Source: CAYFVU01 sp964346645
GTDB taxonomy: Bacteria > Spirochaetota > Spirochaetia > DSM-16054 > Sediminispirochaetaceae
Assembly: GCA_964346645.1 (NCBI GenBank)
Contig: CAYFVU010000005.1
Span: forward strand, 8,344-72,343
Direction: 5' to 3'
Length of the DNA: 64,000 nucleotides
Of the stretch, positions 17,534 to 25,830 are shown piece by piece. Numbering within the stretch: position 1 is the first letter of the stretch; each line of letters starts with the position of its first letter. Made by a program: the position numbers and the translations under genes. The notes under the pieces were generated by a model, which was not told the DNA's origin, did not search any database, and saw nothing but the letters and a program-made list of their open reading frames with translations.

Positions 17534-18485
17534 CGGTGTCCTCCGTGGTGAGGTTCTCGAACACCTCTTCCAGCGAGACTCTCTTACGCACGAGCTCGCT
17601 GAGCTCGTAGCCCTCCTCCGAGGCCCAGCGAAAGAGTAGCGAGCCGTCACAGCCCGCCTCCAGCTCTACCTCCGCACGGGTCTCTCCGCCTTCCTCTTCG
17701 AGCTCGAGCAATGCGGCCACGCCTGCGTATCCCCGCAGAGACCCCCGCAGAGATTCCCGAAGCGACTCGGCATTCGCTCCTCCGCACACGGTAATCGAAT
17801 AGACGGGATTCCCCTCCACCCTCCTTCGAATCGATTCGGTCGTACCCTCTGCAACTATGCGGCCCCAGTTGAGGATGAGTACACGGGAGCAGACCGCCTC
17901 GACCTCCTGCAAGATGTGAGTCGAGAGGATGACCGTCTTCTCCTTACCGACATTGCGGATGAGCTCTCTTATTTCACGGATCTGATTCGGATCGAGGCCT
18001 GTAGTCGGCTCGTCGAGAATGAGGATCTCGGGAGAGTGGACTATCGCCCCTGCTATGCCGAGCCGCTGTTGATAGCCCTTCGACAGAGTAGAGATCTCCC
18101 GCTCCATGACGTCGGCAATCCCGCATTCACCGGCGGCACGCGATATGCTCGCATTCATCCGCTTCTTCGGGACGTTACGCTCGAGGGCGACGAACTCGAG
18201 GTACTCACGCACGTTCAGATCCTCGTAGACGGGGCTGTTCTCCGGCAGATACCCGATGAGTCCCTTTATCTCCGTAGAGGACTCTGCGATATCGCTGCCC
18301 ATGATGCGCGCCTCACCGAAGGAGGGAAAGTGATAGCCGGTGAGCATCTTGAGGATGGTGGTCTTTCCGGCTCCGTTCGGCCCGAGCAGACCTACGACCT
18401 CCCCCCTGCCGATGGAGAAGTCTACTCCCCGTACCGCCTCTACCCTTCCGTAGCGCTTGCCGAGTCCCACCGCGTCGATACTCAT
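17523..18485 (-). CDS. ABC transporter ATP-binding protein, GldA-like
   Basis: 320-residue ATPase subunit. Walker A GPNGAGKT (residues 35-42), Q-loop region GYLPENSP, signature LSKGYQQRLG, Walker B ILILDEP, and the switch His in STHILQEVE. A C-terminal extension of about 90 residues (from roughly 230) contains EEGYELSELVRKRVSLEEVF, as in GldA/CcmA-type exporters. ATG 18485 was preferred to GTG 18491 because GGGAG is correctly spaced from it, and it starts two bases after the RNase Z stop. It energises export through the permease encoded next. Confidence 0.9.
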   Translation of the reverse strand: MSIDAVGLGKRYGRVEAVRGVDFSIGRGEVVGLLGPNGAGKTTILKMLTGYHFPSFGEARIMGSDIAESSTEIKGLIGYLPENSPVYEDLNVREYLEFVALERNVPKKRMNASISRAAGECGIADVMEREISTLSKGYQQRLGIAGAIVHSPEILILDEPTTGLDPNQIREIRELIRNVGKEKTVILSTHILQEVEAVCSRVLILNWGRIVAEGTTESIRRRVEGNPVYSITVCGGANAESLRESLRGSLRGYAGVAALLELEEEGGETRAEVELEAGCDGSLLFRWASEEGYELSELVRKRVSLEEVFENLTTEDTDAT

Positions 18486-18487
18486 AT

Positions 18488-19417
18488 TCACTCCCTGTAG
18501 GGAATATCGAATGTCTGCCGGTCCCGCGTCAATAAACTCGCGGGAAAGATCTCGCGCGCCTCCTGCACGAGCTCCTTGAGCTCGTACTCCGTGTACCGGG
18601 GACTGTAGTGGATCAGCCCCATCTTTTCTACTCCACCGGCCTCCCGCGCGATGCGGGCCGCCTGACGGGCGGTGAGGTGGCGCTTCTCCTTTGCGCTGTC
18701 GACGAGATCGTCCTTGAACATTCCCTCGCAGATAAACAGGTCGGAATCGGTCACGTGGGAGGCAATGGAGGAGTTATAGGAGGTGTCGGTAACGAAGCTG
18801 AACTTTCTCCCGCGCCGGTTCGGCCCCATCACCTCGGAGGGGGTCACGGCGGCCCCGAGGCTGTTGGTCACCTCCTCGCCGGCCTGCAGCCGCGCCCACA
18901 GGGGCCCCTTCGGGACGGAGCGGGCCTCCGCCTTTTCGGGGTGGAATACTCCCGGACGCTCGTCCTCCTCGAAACTGTAGCCGAGACAGGGTTTGGTGTG
19001 GTTGAGGTTGAAGGCCTTTACCGAATAGCCGTCGCCGCGATAGACCACTCCCTCCTCGGTCACCTCCTCGATAACGATGTCGTAGTTGATGTACATATCG
19101 AGGACCCGTCTGTTCTCCTCGACGTATTCTCGTATCCGCGGGGGGCCTACGATGTAGAGAGGCTCTTCCCGCTCCACCTGGCTCGAGAGCATGAGTATTC
19201 CGGGCAGACCCGTCACGTGGTCTGCGTGGGTGTGGCTGATGAAGACGGTGTTTATCTTCTTCCACCTGAGGTTCAGCTTTCTCAGGGACACCTGCGTGCC
19301 CTCTCCGCAGTCGAAGAGAAAGAGGTCACCCTCTCGCCGGAGCAGCACGGAGGTCAAGTATCTGTTCGGGAGGGGCATCATGCCTCCCGTTCCGAGTACG
19401 AACAGCTCTAAATTCAT
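18488..19417 (-). CDS. rnz: Ribonuclease Z (tRNA 3'-end endonuclease)
   Basis: 309-residue metallo-beta-lactamase-fold nuclease that trims tRNA 3' trailers. The SHTHADHVTGLPG metal motif is at residues 61-73. Further ligands lie in NLNHTKPCLGY, FVTDTSY and IHYSPRYT. The region before DTSYN matches the flexible-arm proteins of the bacterial short form. The start ATG 19417 has no Shine-Dalgarno; a promoter ends 10 bases upstream, so the leader would be 2-3 nt. It is followed with a 2-base gap by the Gld-type transporter genes, an arrangement without obvious functional logic. Confidence 0.9.
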   Translation of the reverse strand: MNLELFVLGTGGMMPLPNRYLTSVLLRREGDLFLFDCGEGTQVSLRKLNLRWKKINTVFISHTHADHVTGLPGILMLSSQVEREEPLYIVGPPRIREYVEENRRVLDMYINYDIVIEEVTEEGVVYRGDGYSVKAFNLNHTKPCLGYSFEEDERPGVFHPEKAEARSVPKGPLWARLQAGEEVTNSLGAAVTPSEVMGPNRRGRKFSFVTDTSYNSSIASHVTDSDLFICEGMFKDDLVDSAKEKRHLTARQAARIAREAGGVEKMGLIHYSPRYTEYELKELVQEAREIFPASLLTRDRQTFDIPYRE

Positions 19418-19426
19418 ATAGGTGGT

Positions 19427-19455
19427 ACTCTACTAAATCCGACGTGGATCTTCAA
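19427..19455 (-). promoter_or_regulatory. Near-leaderless promoter for rnz
   Basis: Minus strand: TTGAAG (19455-19450), 17-bp spacer, TAGAGT (19432-19427), then nine bases (ACCACCTAT) to ATG 19417. No ribosome-binding site fits in this leader. Confidence 0.45.
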
Positions 19456-19478
19456 TAGATGCACGAAAGGCACGTAAA

Positions 19479-19513
19479 ACGCCCTTCGAAAGCCGATGGG
19501 CTCCGAAGGGCGT
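19479..19513 (-). terminator. Hairpin terminator downstream of clpC
   Basis: ACGCCCTTCG (19479-19488) pairs with CGAAGGGCGT (19504-19513), extended by AGCC/GGCT inside. On the minus strand it is followed by TTTT only, so it is a moderate terminator for the mcsA-mcsB-clpC transcript. Confidence 0.6.
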
Positions 19514-19536
19514 GCCGATATTCCATAGCTTTCGCG

Positions 19537-19564
19537 GCGCGGGCTGCTCAGCGCGGGCTGCTCA
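19537..19564. repeat. 14-bp tandem duplication after clpC
   Basis: GCGCGGGCTGCTCA occurs twice in direct succession (19537-19550, 19551-19564), followed by GCCCGC. It can therefore fold into alternative short GC-rich stems just after the clpC stop. This may help stop transcription or protect the mRNA 3' end. Confidence 0.7.
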
Positions 19565-19581
19565 GCCCGCACCCTAAGCCG

Positions 19582-22101
19582 TTAGTTCTGCTGCACCGAT
19601 GCGGTCTTCTTGACCGGTTCGGGCTGCTTCGCGGTAAAGGAGATCTTCCCCTTCTTCATGTGGATGACCATGCGTGTTCCGCTTGTACAGCGCCCCTTTA
19701 GCATCTCCATGGAAATGGGATCCTCGATCTCCTTCTGAATGAGGCGCCGCATTGGCCGTGCGCCGTACTTTATGTCGTGGCCCTTGTCGATCAGGTACTC
19801 CTTTACCGTCTGCTTTACCTCGAGGATTATGTTCATCTCGAGCAACCTGAGGCTGACTTCGCTGAGCATGATCTCGAGTATGCGCCTGATCTCGTCCCTG
19901 GTAAGGCTGGTGAAGACCACGATCTCGTCCACACGGTTGATAAACTCGGGCCTGAAGGCCTTCTTGAGTTCGGTCATCGCCGAGGACTTGATCTCCTTGT
20001 GCTCCATCACTCCCTCTTTGACCTGGAAGCCTAGGGTGCCCTCGTGGGAGATCTCACGGGCACCGGCGTTCGAGGTCATGATGAGTACGGTGTTCTTGAA
20101 CGAGACCTTGTGTCCCAAGTTGTCCTGCAACTCGCCCTCCTCGAGGACCTGCAGCAGTATGTTGAAGACATCCGGGTGGGCCTTCTCGATCTCGTCGAGG
20201 AGAATGACCGAGTATGGTCTTCTCCGGATCTTCTCGGTGAGCAGGCCGCCCTCCTCGTAGCCTACGTAGCCGGGGGGCGCTCCTACGAGGCGGCTGACGT
20301 TGTGCTTCTCCATGAAGTCGGACATGTCTATGCGTATCAGCGCATCCTCGCTGCCGAAGAGGAATTGCGTCAGCGTCTTCGCCAAAAGCGTCTTGCCGAC
20401 ACCCGTCGGTCCGAGGAAGATAAAGGAGCCGAGCGGCCGGTTCGGCGAGCTTATGCCTGTCCTCGAGCGACGTATGCTCGAAGAGACGGCGCTTATCGCC
20501 TCTTCCTGACCTATTATCGTCTTGTGAAGCTCGTCCTCAATATTCAGCAGCTTTGCCGACTCGCTCTGTGCGAGCCGTGCGAGGGGTATGCCGGTAATGC
20601 TGGAGATGATGCTCTGGATATCGTCTATGTCGACGAGATTCTTCTCGTTCTTCATGTTCTTCTGCCAGTCCTTCTTCATCTCCTCGACTCGTCCCTTCAG
20701 CTGCCGGACCGTGTCGCGTACCGCCGCCGCCTTCTCGTAATCCTGGTTGTTTACCAGGTTGATCTTCTCGTTCGTGAGCCGCTCGATCTCCTCCTCGAGC
20801 TCGGTCAGCTCTTTAGGGCGAACCGTGTTGTGGATGCGCTTGTAGCTTCCCGCCTCGTCGATGAGGTCGATCGCCTTGTCCGGCTGGAAGCGGTCGTTTA
20901 TGTACCTGCTCGACAGACGTGCCGCCTCCTTTACTGACTCTTCGCTGTAGGAGACGTTGTGGTGATCCTCGTACCTCGACTTTATGCCGTTGAGTATCTC
21001 GACCGTCTCATCCACGGAAGGCTCATCCACGTAGATGGTCTGGAATCTGCGTTCGAGGGCGGCATCCTTCTCAATATGCTTGCGGTACTCGTTGTGGGTG
21101 GTCGCGCCGATGCACTGCACCTCGCCCCTCGAGAGGGCCGGTTTGAGCATATTAGAGGCGTCGATCGCACCCTCGGCGCCGCCCGCGCCGATAATCGTGT
21201 GGAGCTCGTCGATGAAGAGGATGACATTGCCTGCGGCGGTTATCTCCTTCATCACCTTCTTGAGACGCTCTTCGAACTCGCCGCGGTACTTGGTCCCGGC
21301 GATGAGTGAGGCGATGTCGAGGGTCACGACCCTCTTGCCCATGAGGACCTCGGGAGCCGAGCCCTGTTCGATTCGCTGTGCGAGGCCTTCGACGATGGCG
21401 GTCTTGCCCACTCCCGGTTCTCCGATGAGTACCGGATTGTTCTTTGTTCTGCGTGCAAGAATCTGGATGACGCGTTGAATCTCCCACTCACGGCCGATTA
21501 CCGGGTCGAGCTTGTTCTCCTTGGAATACTCGGTCAGGTCCCTCGCGAACTCGTCGAGCGTGGGGGTTCCCTTCTGACTCTGCGAAGAGCCCTTGCGCTT
21601 CATCTGACCCTGCCCGGTACCGGCACCCGCTCCGGCGCCGGCGGCCCGTTTCTTGCCGCTACCTGTTCCCCGGAGCTCGATGACGATATCGCGGATGTTG
21701 TCCGCATTTACCGAGTGTTTGGACAGAAAGCGCTGCACGACGCTGCCGGCCTCTTTGGTAGAGGCGAGCAGGAGGTGCTCGGTACCGATGTATTCGTGTC
21801 CGAGAGAACGGGCCTCTTCTGCCGCGTCCTCGAGCACCTTCTTACCCCGGTGAGACGGTGGTACGTCGCCGAGGATGAAACCCGTGTGCTTCTTCGGAAT
21901 GCTCTTCTCTATCTCGGACTGGAGCTGAGACGGCTCTATGTTGAGGTTTTGCAGCGCCTTGTAGCCGAGACCTTCGCCGTCCTTCAGAAGCGCGAGTATG
22001 ATGTGCTCAGGAAGAAGCTGGTCGGAGTGGAACCGCTTCGCCTCCTCCTGGGCAAAAATTGTCAGTATGCGTTGAGCTCGTTGCGTAAGCCCTTTAAACA
22101 T
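19582..22101 (-). CDS. clpC: ATP-dependent Clp protease ATP-binding subunit ClpC
   Basis: 839-residue Hsp100 unfoldase that feeds substrates to ClpP. It has two Clp-N repeats (about residues 1-143), an unusual Gly/Ala/Gln/Lys linker (about 145-178) and the first AAA+ domain (Walker A GEPGVGKT 227-234, Walker B ILFIDEL). The UVR-containing middle domain (NNQDYEKAAAVRD) is typical of ClpC rather than ClpB. The second AAA+ domain has GPTGVGKT. The C-terminus is basic then polar. ATG 22101 follows GGGAGGAA. It is the third gene of mcsA-mcsB-clpC, so phospho-arginine-marked proteins are its likely clients. Confidence 0.95.
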   Translation of the reverse strand: MFKGLTQRAQRILTIFAQEEAKRFHSDQLLPEHIILALLKDGEGLGYKALQNLNIEPSQLQSEIEKSIPKKHTGFILGDVPPSHRGKKVLEDAAEEARSLGHEYIGTEHLLLASTKEAGSVVQRFLSKHSVNADNIRDIVIELRGTGSGKKRAAGAGAGAGTGQGQMKRKGSSQSQKGTPTLDEFARDLTEYSKENKLDPVIGREWEIQRVIQILARRTKNNPVLIGEPGVGKTAIVEGLAQRIEQGSAPEVLMGKRVVTLDIASLIAGTKYRGEFEERLKKVMKEITAAGNVILFIDELHTIIGAGGAEGAIDASNMLKPALSRGEVQCIGATTHNEYRKHIEKDAALERRFQTIYVDEPSVDETVEILNGIKSRYEDHHNVSYSEESVKEAARLSSRYINDRFQPDKAIDLIDEAGSYKRIHNTVRPKELTELEEEIERLTNEKINLVNNQDYEKAAAVRDTVRQLKGRVEEMKKDWQKNMKNEKNLVDIDDIQSIISSITGIPLARLAQSESAKLLNIEDELHKTIIGQEEAISAVSSSIRRSRTGISSPNRPLGSFIFLGPTGVGKTLLAKTLTQFLFGSEDALIRIDMSDFMEKHNVSRLVGAPPGYVGYEEGGLLTEKIRRRPYSVILLDEIEKAHPDVFNILLQVLEEGELQDNLGHKVSFKNTVLIMTSNAGAREISHEGTLGFQVKEGVMEHKEIKSSAMTELKKAFRPEFINRVDEIVVFTSLTRDEIRRILEIMLSEVSLRLLEMNIILEVKQTVKEYLIDKGHDIKYGARPMRRLIQKEIEDPISMEMLKGRCTSGTRMVIHMKKGKISFTAKQPEPVKKTASVQQN

Positions 22102-22119
22102 CTATTATTCCTCCCTTGT

Positions 22120-23217
22120 CTACCGGTCGAACCCGAGCAGTTCCCGTATCAGTCGGGCCCGTTCATGCCGCACCGCATGGGCCGAATCGCCGAGATCTTC
22201 GTTACCGACACGCTCCTGTACGTGGGCCTTTCTACTCTCGACGAACAGCCTGTTGAGATCGGCAAAGGGAATATCTATCCATCCCAACGCCACACCTAAA
22301 CGGAGGTCCGAGAGAAGTCCTATCGCTTCGCGTTCATCCACCATTCTGCAGTGCTTGAGAATGCCGTATGCCCGCCACACGATGTCCTCCAGCTCGATCC
22401 GCTTGTGGCGCACCATCTCTTCTCGGACCTTCCTCTCATAATCTACTAGTTGAGAGGCCACTCGTGCAAGTTTTTCTATGATTTCTTTCTCACTCATCCC
22501 TATTCCCACCGGATTGTAGAGCTGGTAGAAATAGCCCAATGAGTGGTTGTCGTCTCCCATAAACCCCTTTACCGACATGTCCTCCTGCATGGCGCTCTTG
22601 AATGCCCTCTCGAGGAGGGAGGAGTGCTCGAGTGCCGGTAAATGGAGCAGAACGGAGCCTCTGAGGCCGGTTCCGCACTGCTTGATGAATGGAGTCAAGT
22701 ATCCCCTGTCGAGGGATACCGCGAAGTCGAGATGTCTCTCGAGCTCACGCTCGAGCGGGAGGAGGTTCTCGTATGCCTCCTGCAGGCTGAGTCCAGGGGC
22801 GAAAGAGGCGATCCGGAGATGGTCCTTCTCGTTGACCATGCCGCCTATCAGCTCTCGCTCGTCGAGGACGACGCTCTTCTCCTTCTCGAGACTGAACTGC
22901 TGGCTGATGAAGTGCTTCTCGATGAGCATCTTACGCCTGCGCGGGGGCAGTTCCTTCAGCTTGACCGCCCTCGTGCGGTTCTCGCCGCTCGACTCGCTCC
23001 CCCGGTAGCGCAGCGATGAGAATGCGCTCTCGATGAGCTCCTGCACCTCCTGCTCCTCCTTGTACTCCATCTTCTGGGGAAAGGGTCTGCCCGATATGTT
23101 GCGTGATATGCGTACTCGGCTCGCGAGAATGACCGACTCCTTCGGCCCGCTTCCGCGGTACCAGGGCGCAGGGCCCGGCATGGCAGAGTAGTCCATGGGA
23201 GAAGTGTTATCGGTCAC
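22120..23217 (-). CDS. mcsB: Protein arginine kinase McsB
   Basis: 365-residue guanido-kinase-fold enzyme that phosphorylates protein arginines, marking them for ClpC. It shows ASRVRISRN (about residues 32-40), the catalytic-loop motif NEKDHLRI (129-136) with the expected Glu, and CGTGLRGSVLLHLPAL with the reactive Cys 181. The C-terminal docking segment ends RARLIRELLG. It overlaps the mcsA gene by 11 bases and precedes clpC by 18. The set is best known from Firmicutes, where CtsR represses it. No ctsR is present here, so regulation must differ. Confidence 0.93.
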   Translation of the reverse strand: MTDNTSPMDYSAMPGPAPWYRGSGPKESVILASRVRISRNISGRPFPQKMEYKEEQEVQELIESAFSSLRYRGSESSGENRTRAVKLKELPPRRRKMLIEKHFISQQFSLEKEKSVVLDERELIGGMVNEKDHLRIASFAPGLSLQEAYENLLPLERELERHLDFAVSLDRGYLTPFIKQCGTGLRGSVLLHLPALEHSSLLERAFKSAMQEDMSVKGFMGDDNHSLGYFYQLYNPVGIGMSEKEIIEKLARVASQLVDYERKVREEMVRHKRIELEDIVWRAYGILKHCRMVDEREAIGLLSDLRLGVALGWIDIPFADLNRLFVESRKAHVQERVGNEDLGDSAHAVRHERARLIRELLGFDR

Positions 23218-23740
23218 CGTGATCCCCCTTTTCGCGGCCTGCGTGCTCCTCCATTTCGCGAATTCGGTCCCGTATTCGGGCAGCCGTCTCGTACTCCTCT
23301 TTATTAACGGCTTCTTTGAGCTCTTTTTTCAGTGCTTCTTTGTCTACGAGAATCGTTTTATATGCGCGCAGCTTCTCCGGGTATTTTCCGCGGTGCGTTG
23401 TGGTATCGCTGTACTCGGCGAGCAGCTCGTCGATCTGCCCCCTGAAGGCGGTGTAGCACTCCGGACATCCTGCGGTCTCTCCATCTCTTATCTCTTTCAG
23501 CGTCGTACGGCATTTCGGGCACTCTGTCACCGGCAGCGCGGGCTCCTCGCCCTCGCCGGTTCCGTCGACAAGCCCACCTAACAGCTGCGAGAGGGAGAAC
23601 TGCATGTTGCCGTCTTGGTCGGTCGACACGCCCTTCTTTCGAGCGCATTCGCCGCACATGTGGAACTCGTAGAGCTCTCCTCCCATTATCTGCTGTACGT
23701 GGACTATTGCCTCGTTCTCGCCGCACACATCACAGGTCAT
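23207..23740 (-). CDS. mcsA: McsA, zinc-finger activator of McsB
   Basis: 177-residue zinc protein with four Cys pairs: CDVC (near residue 3), CGEC (about 31), CPKC (about 75) and CPEC (about 92). These would form two zinc modules. A C-terminal UVR motif (NKEEYETAARIRDRIREME) resembles the one in ClpC. It activates McsB and binds it. ATG 23740 (MTCDVC) is chosen because GGGAGG lies about 7 bases before it; an upstream ATG at 23755 lacks a properly spaced site. It is the first gene of the operon. Confidence 0.92.
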   Translation of the reverse strand: MTCDVCGENEAIVHVQQIMGGELYEFHMCGECARKKGVSTDQDGNMQFSLSQLLGGLVDGTGEGEEPALPVTECPKCRTTLKEIRDGETAGCPECYTAFRGQIDELLAEYSDTTTHRGKYPEKLRAYKTILVDKEALKKELKEAVNKEEYETAARIRDRIREMEEHAGREKGDHGDR

Positions 23741-23764
23741 GAATATTCCTCCCATTCCTCTATT

Positions 23765-23794
23765 AATATAACATCATTTCTCTCTAAAATACAA
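23765..23794 (-). promoter_or_regulatory. Sigma-70-like promoter of mcsA-mcsB-clpC
   Basis: Minus strand: TTGTAT (23794-23789), 18-bp spacer, TATATT (23770-23765), about 25 bases before ATG 23740. I see neither a CIRCE element nor a CtsR heptad repeat near it. Confidence 0.45.
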
Positions 23795-23803
23795 CGGACG
23801 ACA

Positions 23804-25108
23804 TCAGTGTTTACGGAGTATATCGAGGGGGCGGACTTTTCCCGCCCTTCTTGCGGGCAGATATGTGGCGACGAGGGCCACCAACAGGGTAAACGCCCCC
23901 GCAGCGAAGACTTCGTACAGCCGCAGCCGTATGGGTATCTCTTCGAGGTAGTAGTTCTCGTTGAATACGGTTATTCCAGCGGATCCGCTTGTCTCGGCAC
24001 CCAGCATGCTCCTCCCGAAAGCGGCGCCGATGTTTATGAGGGTCTCTATTCCTTCGATGACCCCGTTGATGTTGACAGCCACGGTCAGGCCCACTGCCAG
24101 GCCTATGAGCATGCCTGACAAGCCTATGAAGAAGCCGGTAGCCATGAAGGCACGTACGATGTCCCTCGGATGCACGCCCGTGCTCTTCAATATAGCAATT
24201 TCCGGCTCCTTTTCCAAGACCAGCATGATCATCGAGGAGGAGATGTTGAAGGAGGCGACAATGACTATGATGATCATGATGAAGATCAGGAGGTTTCGGG
24301 TGGTCCTGAAGCTCTCCAGCATCGGCTTCTCCAGTCCGTACCAGGTAAAGACGTACCAGTCCGCCGAGACCGTAGAGCGGATCCGAGAGGCGATGCGCTC
24401 GATCTGCCCGTACGGATTCACCGTTTTCACCGCCACCACCCGGTCCGAGGGCTCGGTGAAGAGTCTCTCTGCCTTGTCGGCACGTATGTAGAGGCTGAGG
24501 GCATCCAACTCGTAGTATCCGGTGGAGAATACACCTCGCACGGTGAAGGTGGAGGGGCGGAGTATGGGCTTCCTGCCGGGCATGGTCTTCGCGGTGAGGA
24601 GCTTCACCTTGTCTCCGACTTCCACTCCGAGCTTTCGCGCCACCTCGCTGCTTATGAGGGCATCTCGTCCGTCTCCGAGGTCGAAACTACCGTCGCTGAA
24701 GCTGAGGAACTCTCGTATCATCGGATCGCTGCGGTAGTAATCTTCCGGCAAGCCGCGGATCGATACCCCGGTACGTCCGGTAGGTGAGTAGACGAGTCCT
24801 TCGCCGAAGACCACCTCGTAGGCCCGCTCCACCTCATCTATCTCCCGAACCCGCGAGAGGGTCTCCTCCATAGCCTCGTCGGGGAAATCAGAGTAGTTCT
24901 TCAGCTGCAGATGGTAGGAGCCGATCTCTATGAAGCGCCGCGTGATCCCCTCGATCATGCCGCCGGAGACCTCCATCACCACGATGAGGGGAATGAGCGA
25001 GAAACCGACTCCGAGCACCGCACCGATCAGATGTCTGGTGACCTTGCCGCCGGTGCGTGAGCCGAACAGCGTCCTGAAGCCTATGAAGAGGGGTCCGGCG
25101 AGTCTCAC
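23804..25108 (-). CDS. LolE/LolC-type lipoprotein-releasing permease, second copy
   Basis: 434-residue FtsX-fold permease: one N-terminal transmembrane helix (about residues 24-46), a large periplasmic domain (about 47-265), then three helices. The first of these is LIFIMIIIVIVASFNISSSM, and KEPEIAILKSTGVHPRDI is the cytoplasmic coupling motif. It ends LPARRAGKVRPLDILRKH, typical of the family. It works with LolD and the other permease to extract outer-membrane lipoproteins from the inner membrane. It starts two bases after the lolD stop and is the last gene of the long operon. Confidence 0.88.
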   Translation of the reverse strand: MRLAGPLFIGFRTLFGSRTGGKVTRHLIGAVLGVGFSLIPLIVVMEVSGGMIEGITRRFIEIGSYHLQLKNYSDFPDEAMEETLSRVREIDEVERAYEVVFGEGLVYSPTGRTGVSIRGLPEDYYRSDPMIREFLSFSDGSFDLGDGRDALISSEVARKLGVEVGDKVKLLTAKTMPGRKPILRPSTFTVRGVFSTGYYELDALSLYIRADKAERLFTEPSDRVVAVKTVNPYGQIERIASRIRSTVSADWYVFTWYGLEKPMLESFRTTRNLLIFIMIIIVIVASFNISSSMIMLVLEKEPEIAILKSTGVHPRDIVRAFMATGFFIGLSGMLIGLAVGLTVAVNINGVIEGIETLINIGAAFGRSMLGAETSGSAGITVFNENYYLEEIPIRLRLYEVFAAGAFTLLVALVATYLPARRAGKVRPLDILRKH

Positions 25109-25110
25109 TT

Positions 25111-25830
25111 TCAGGGGCTCTCCAGTACGCCGCCGGACAAGTGGTAGTGGCTGTCTCCGCGTGTGGTCATCGAGTTGTCGTGGGTGACCACCACCATGGA
25201 GGTCTCGAAGCGCTTTGCGAGCGAGAAGAGCATATCCTCGATGACCGCCGAGTTGTTTTCGTCGAGATTTCCCGTAGGCTCGTCGGCAAGAATGATCGAA
25301 GGAGAGTTGATGAGCGCCCGGGCGACCGCCACCCGCTGACGCTCTCCGCCGGAGAGCTGCGACGGGTAGTGCTGCATGCGGTCTGAGAGTCTCACATCCT
25401 CGAGCAGTCTGCGCGCACGCTCGATCGCCGATTTTTTCGGCTCGCCCGCCATGAAGGCGGGAAGCATGATGTTCTCCTCCGCGGTAAAATCCTTCAGCAG
25501 GTAGTGGAATTGGAAGATGAAACCGACGTGGCGGTTTCGGTAGCGTGTCAGCTCCTGTTCGCTAGCCCTGTCTATCCTCATCTCTCCCAAGGTAATACTG
25601 CCGAAGGTCGGGTAGTCGAGCCCGCCTATGAGGTTCAGCAGCGTGCTCTTGCCGCTGCCGCTCTCTCCTGTGATGATGATCGTCTCTCCCTTCGAGATCT
25701 CGAAGCCGATTCCATTGAGGATATGCAGCTTCTCCGGTCCGTTGATGTAGGTCTTGCCGACCTCCTCTAAGAGGAGAGTGCCGCCCATCTCTCGACGCTT
25801 CACGCCGCCGCTCGTTTCGCCGTTATTCAT
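25111..25830 (-). CDS. lolD: Lipoprotein-releasing ABC ATPase LolD
   Basis: 239 residues. Walker A GESGSGKST (55-63), Q-loop FIFQFHYLLKDFTAEENIM, which is the LolD/MacB pattern, signature LSGGERQRVAVARAL, Walker B IILADEPTGNLD, and switch His in VVTHD. ATG 25830 overlaps the upstream permease stop by 8 bases. Residues 1-17 before GGTLLLEEV look like an extension, so a later start is possible. It powers lipoprotein release to a periplasmic carrier. Confidence 0.9.
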   Translation of the reverse strand: MNNGETSGGVKRREMGGTLLLEEVGKTYINGPEKLHILNGIGFEISKGETIIITGESGSGKSTLLNLIGGLDYPTFGSITLGEMRIDRASEQELTRYRNRHVGFIFQFHYLLKDFTAEENIMLPAFMAGEPKKSAIERARRLLEDVRLSDRMQHYPSQLSGGERQRVAVARALINSPSIILADEPTGNLDENNSAVIEDMLFSLAKRFETSMVVVTHDNSMTTRGDSHYHLSGGVLESP

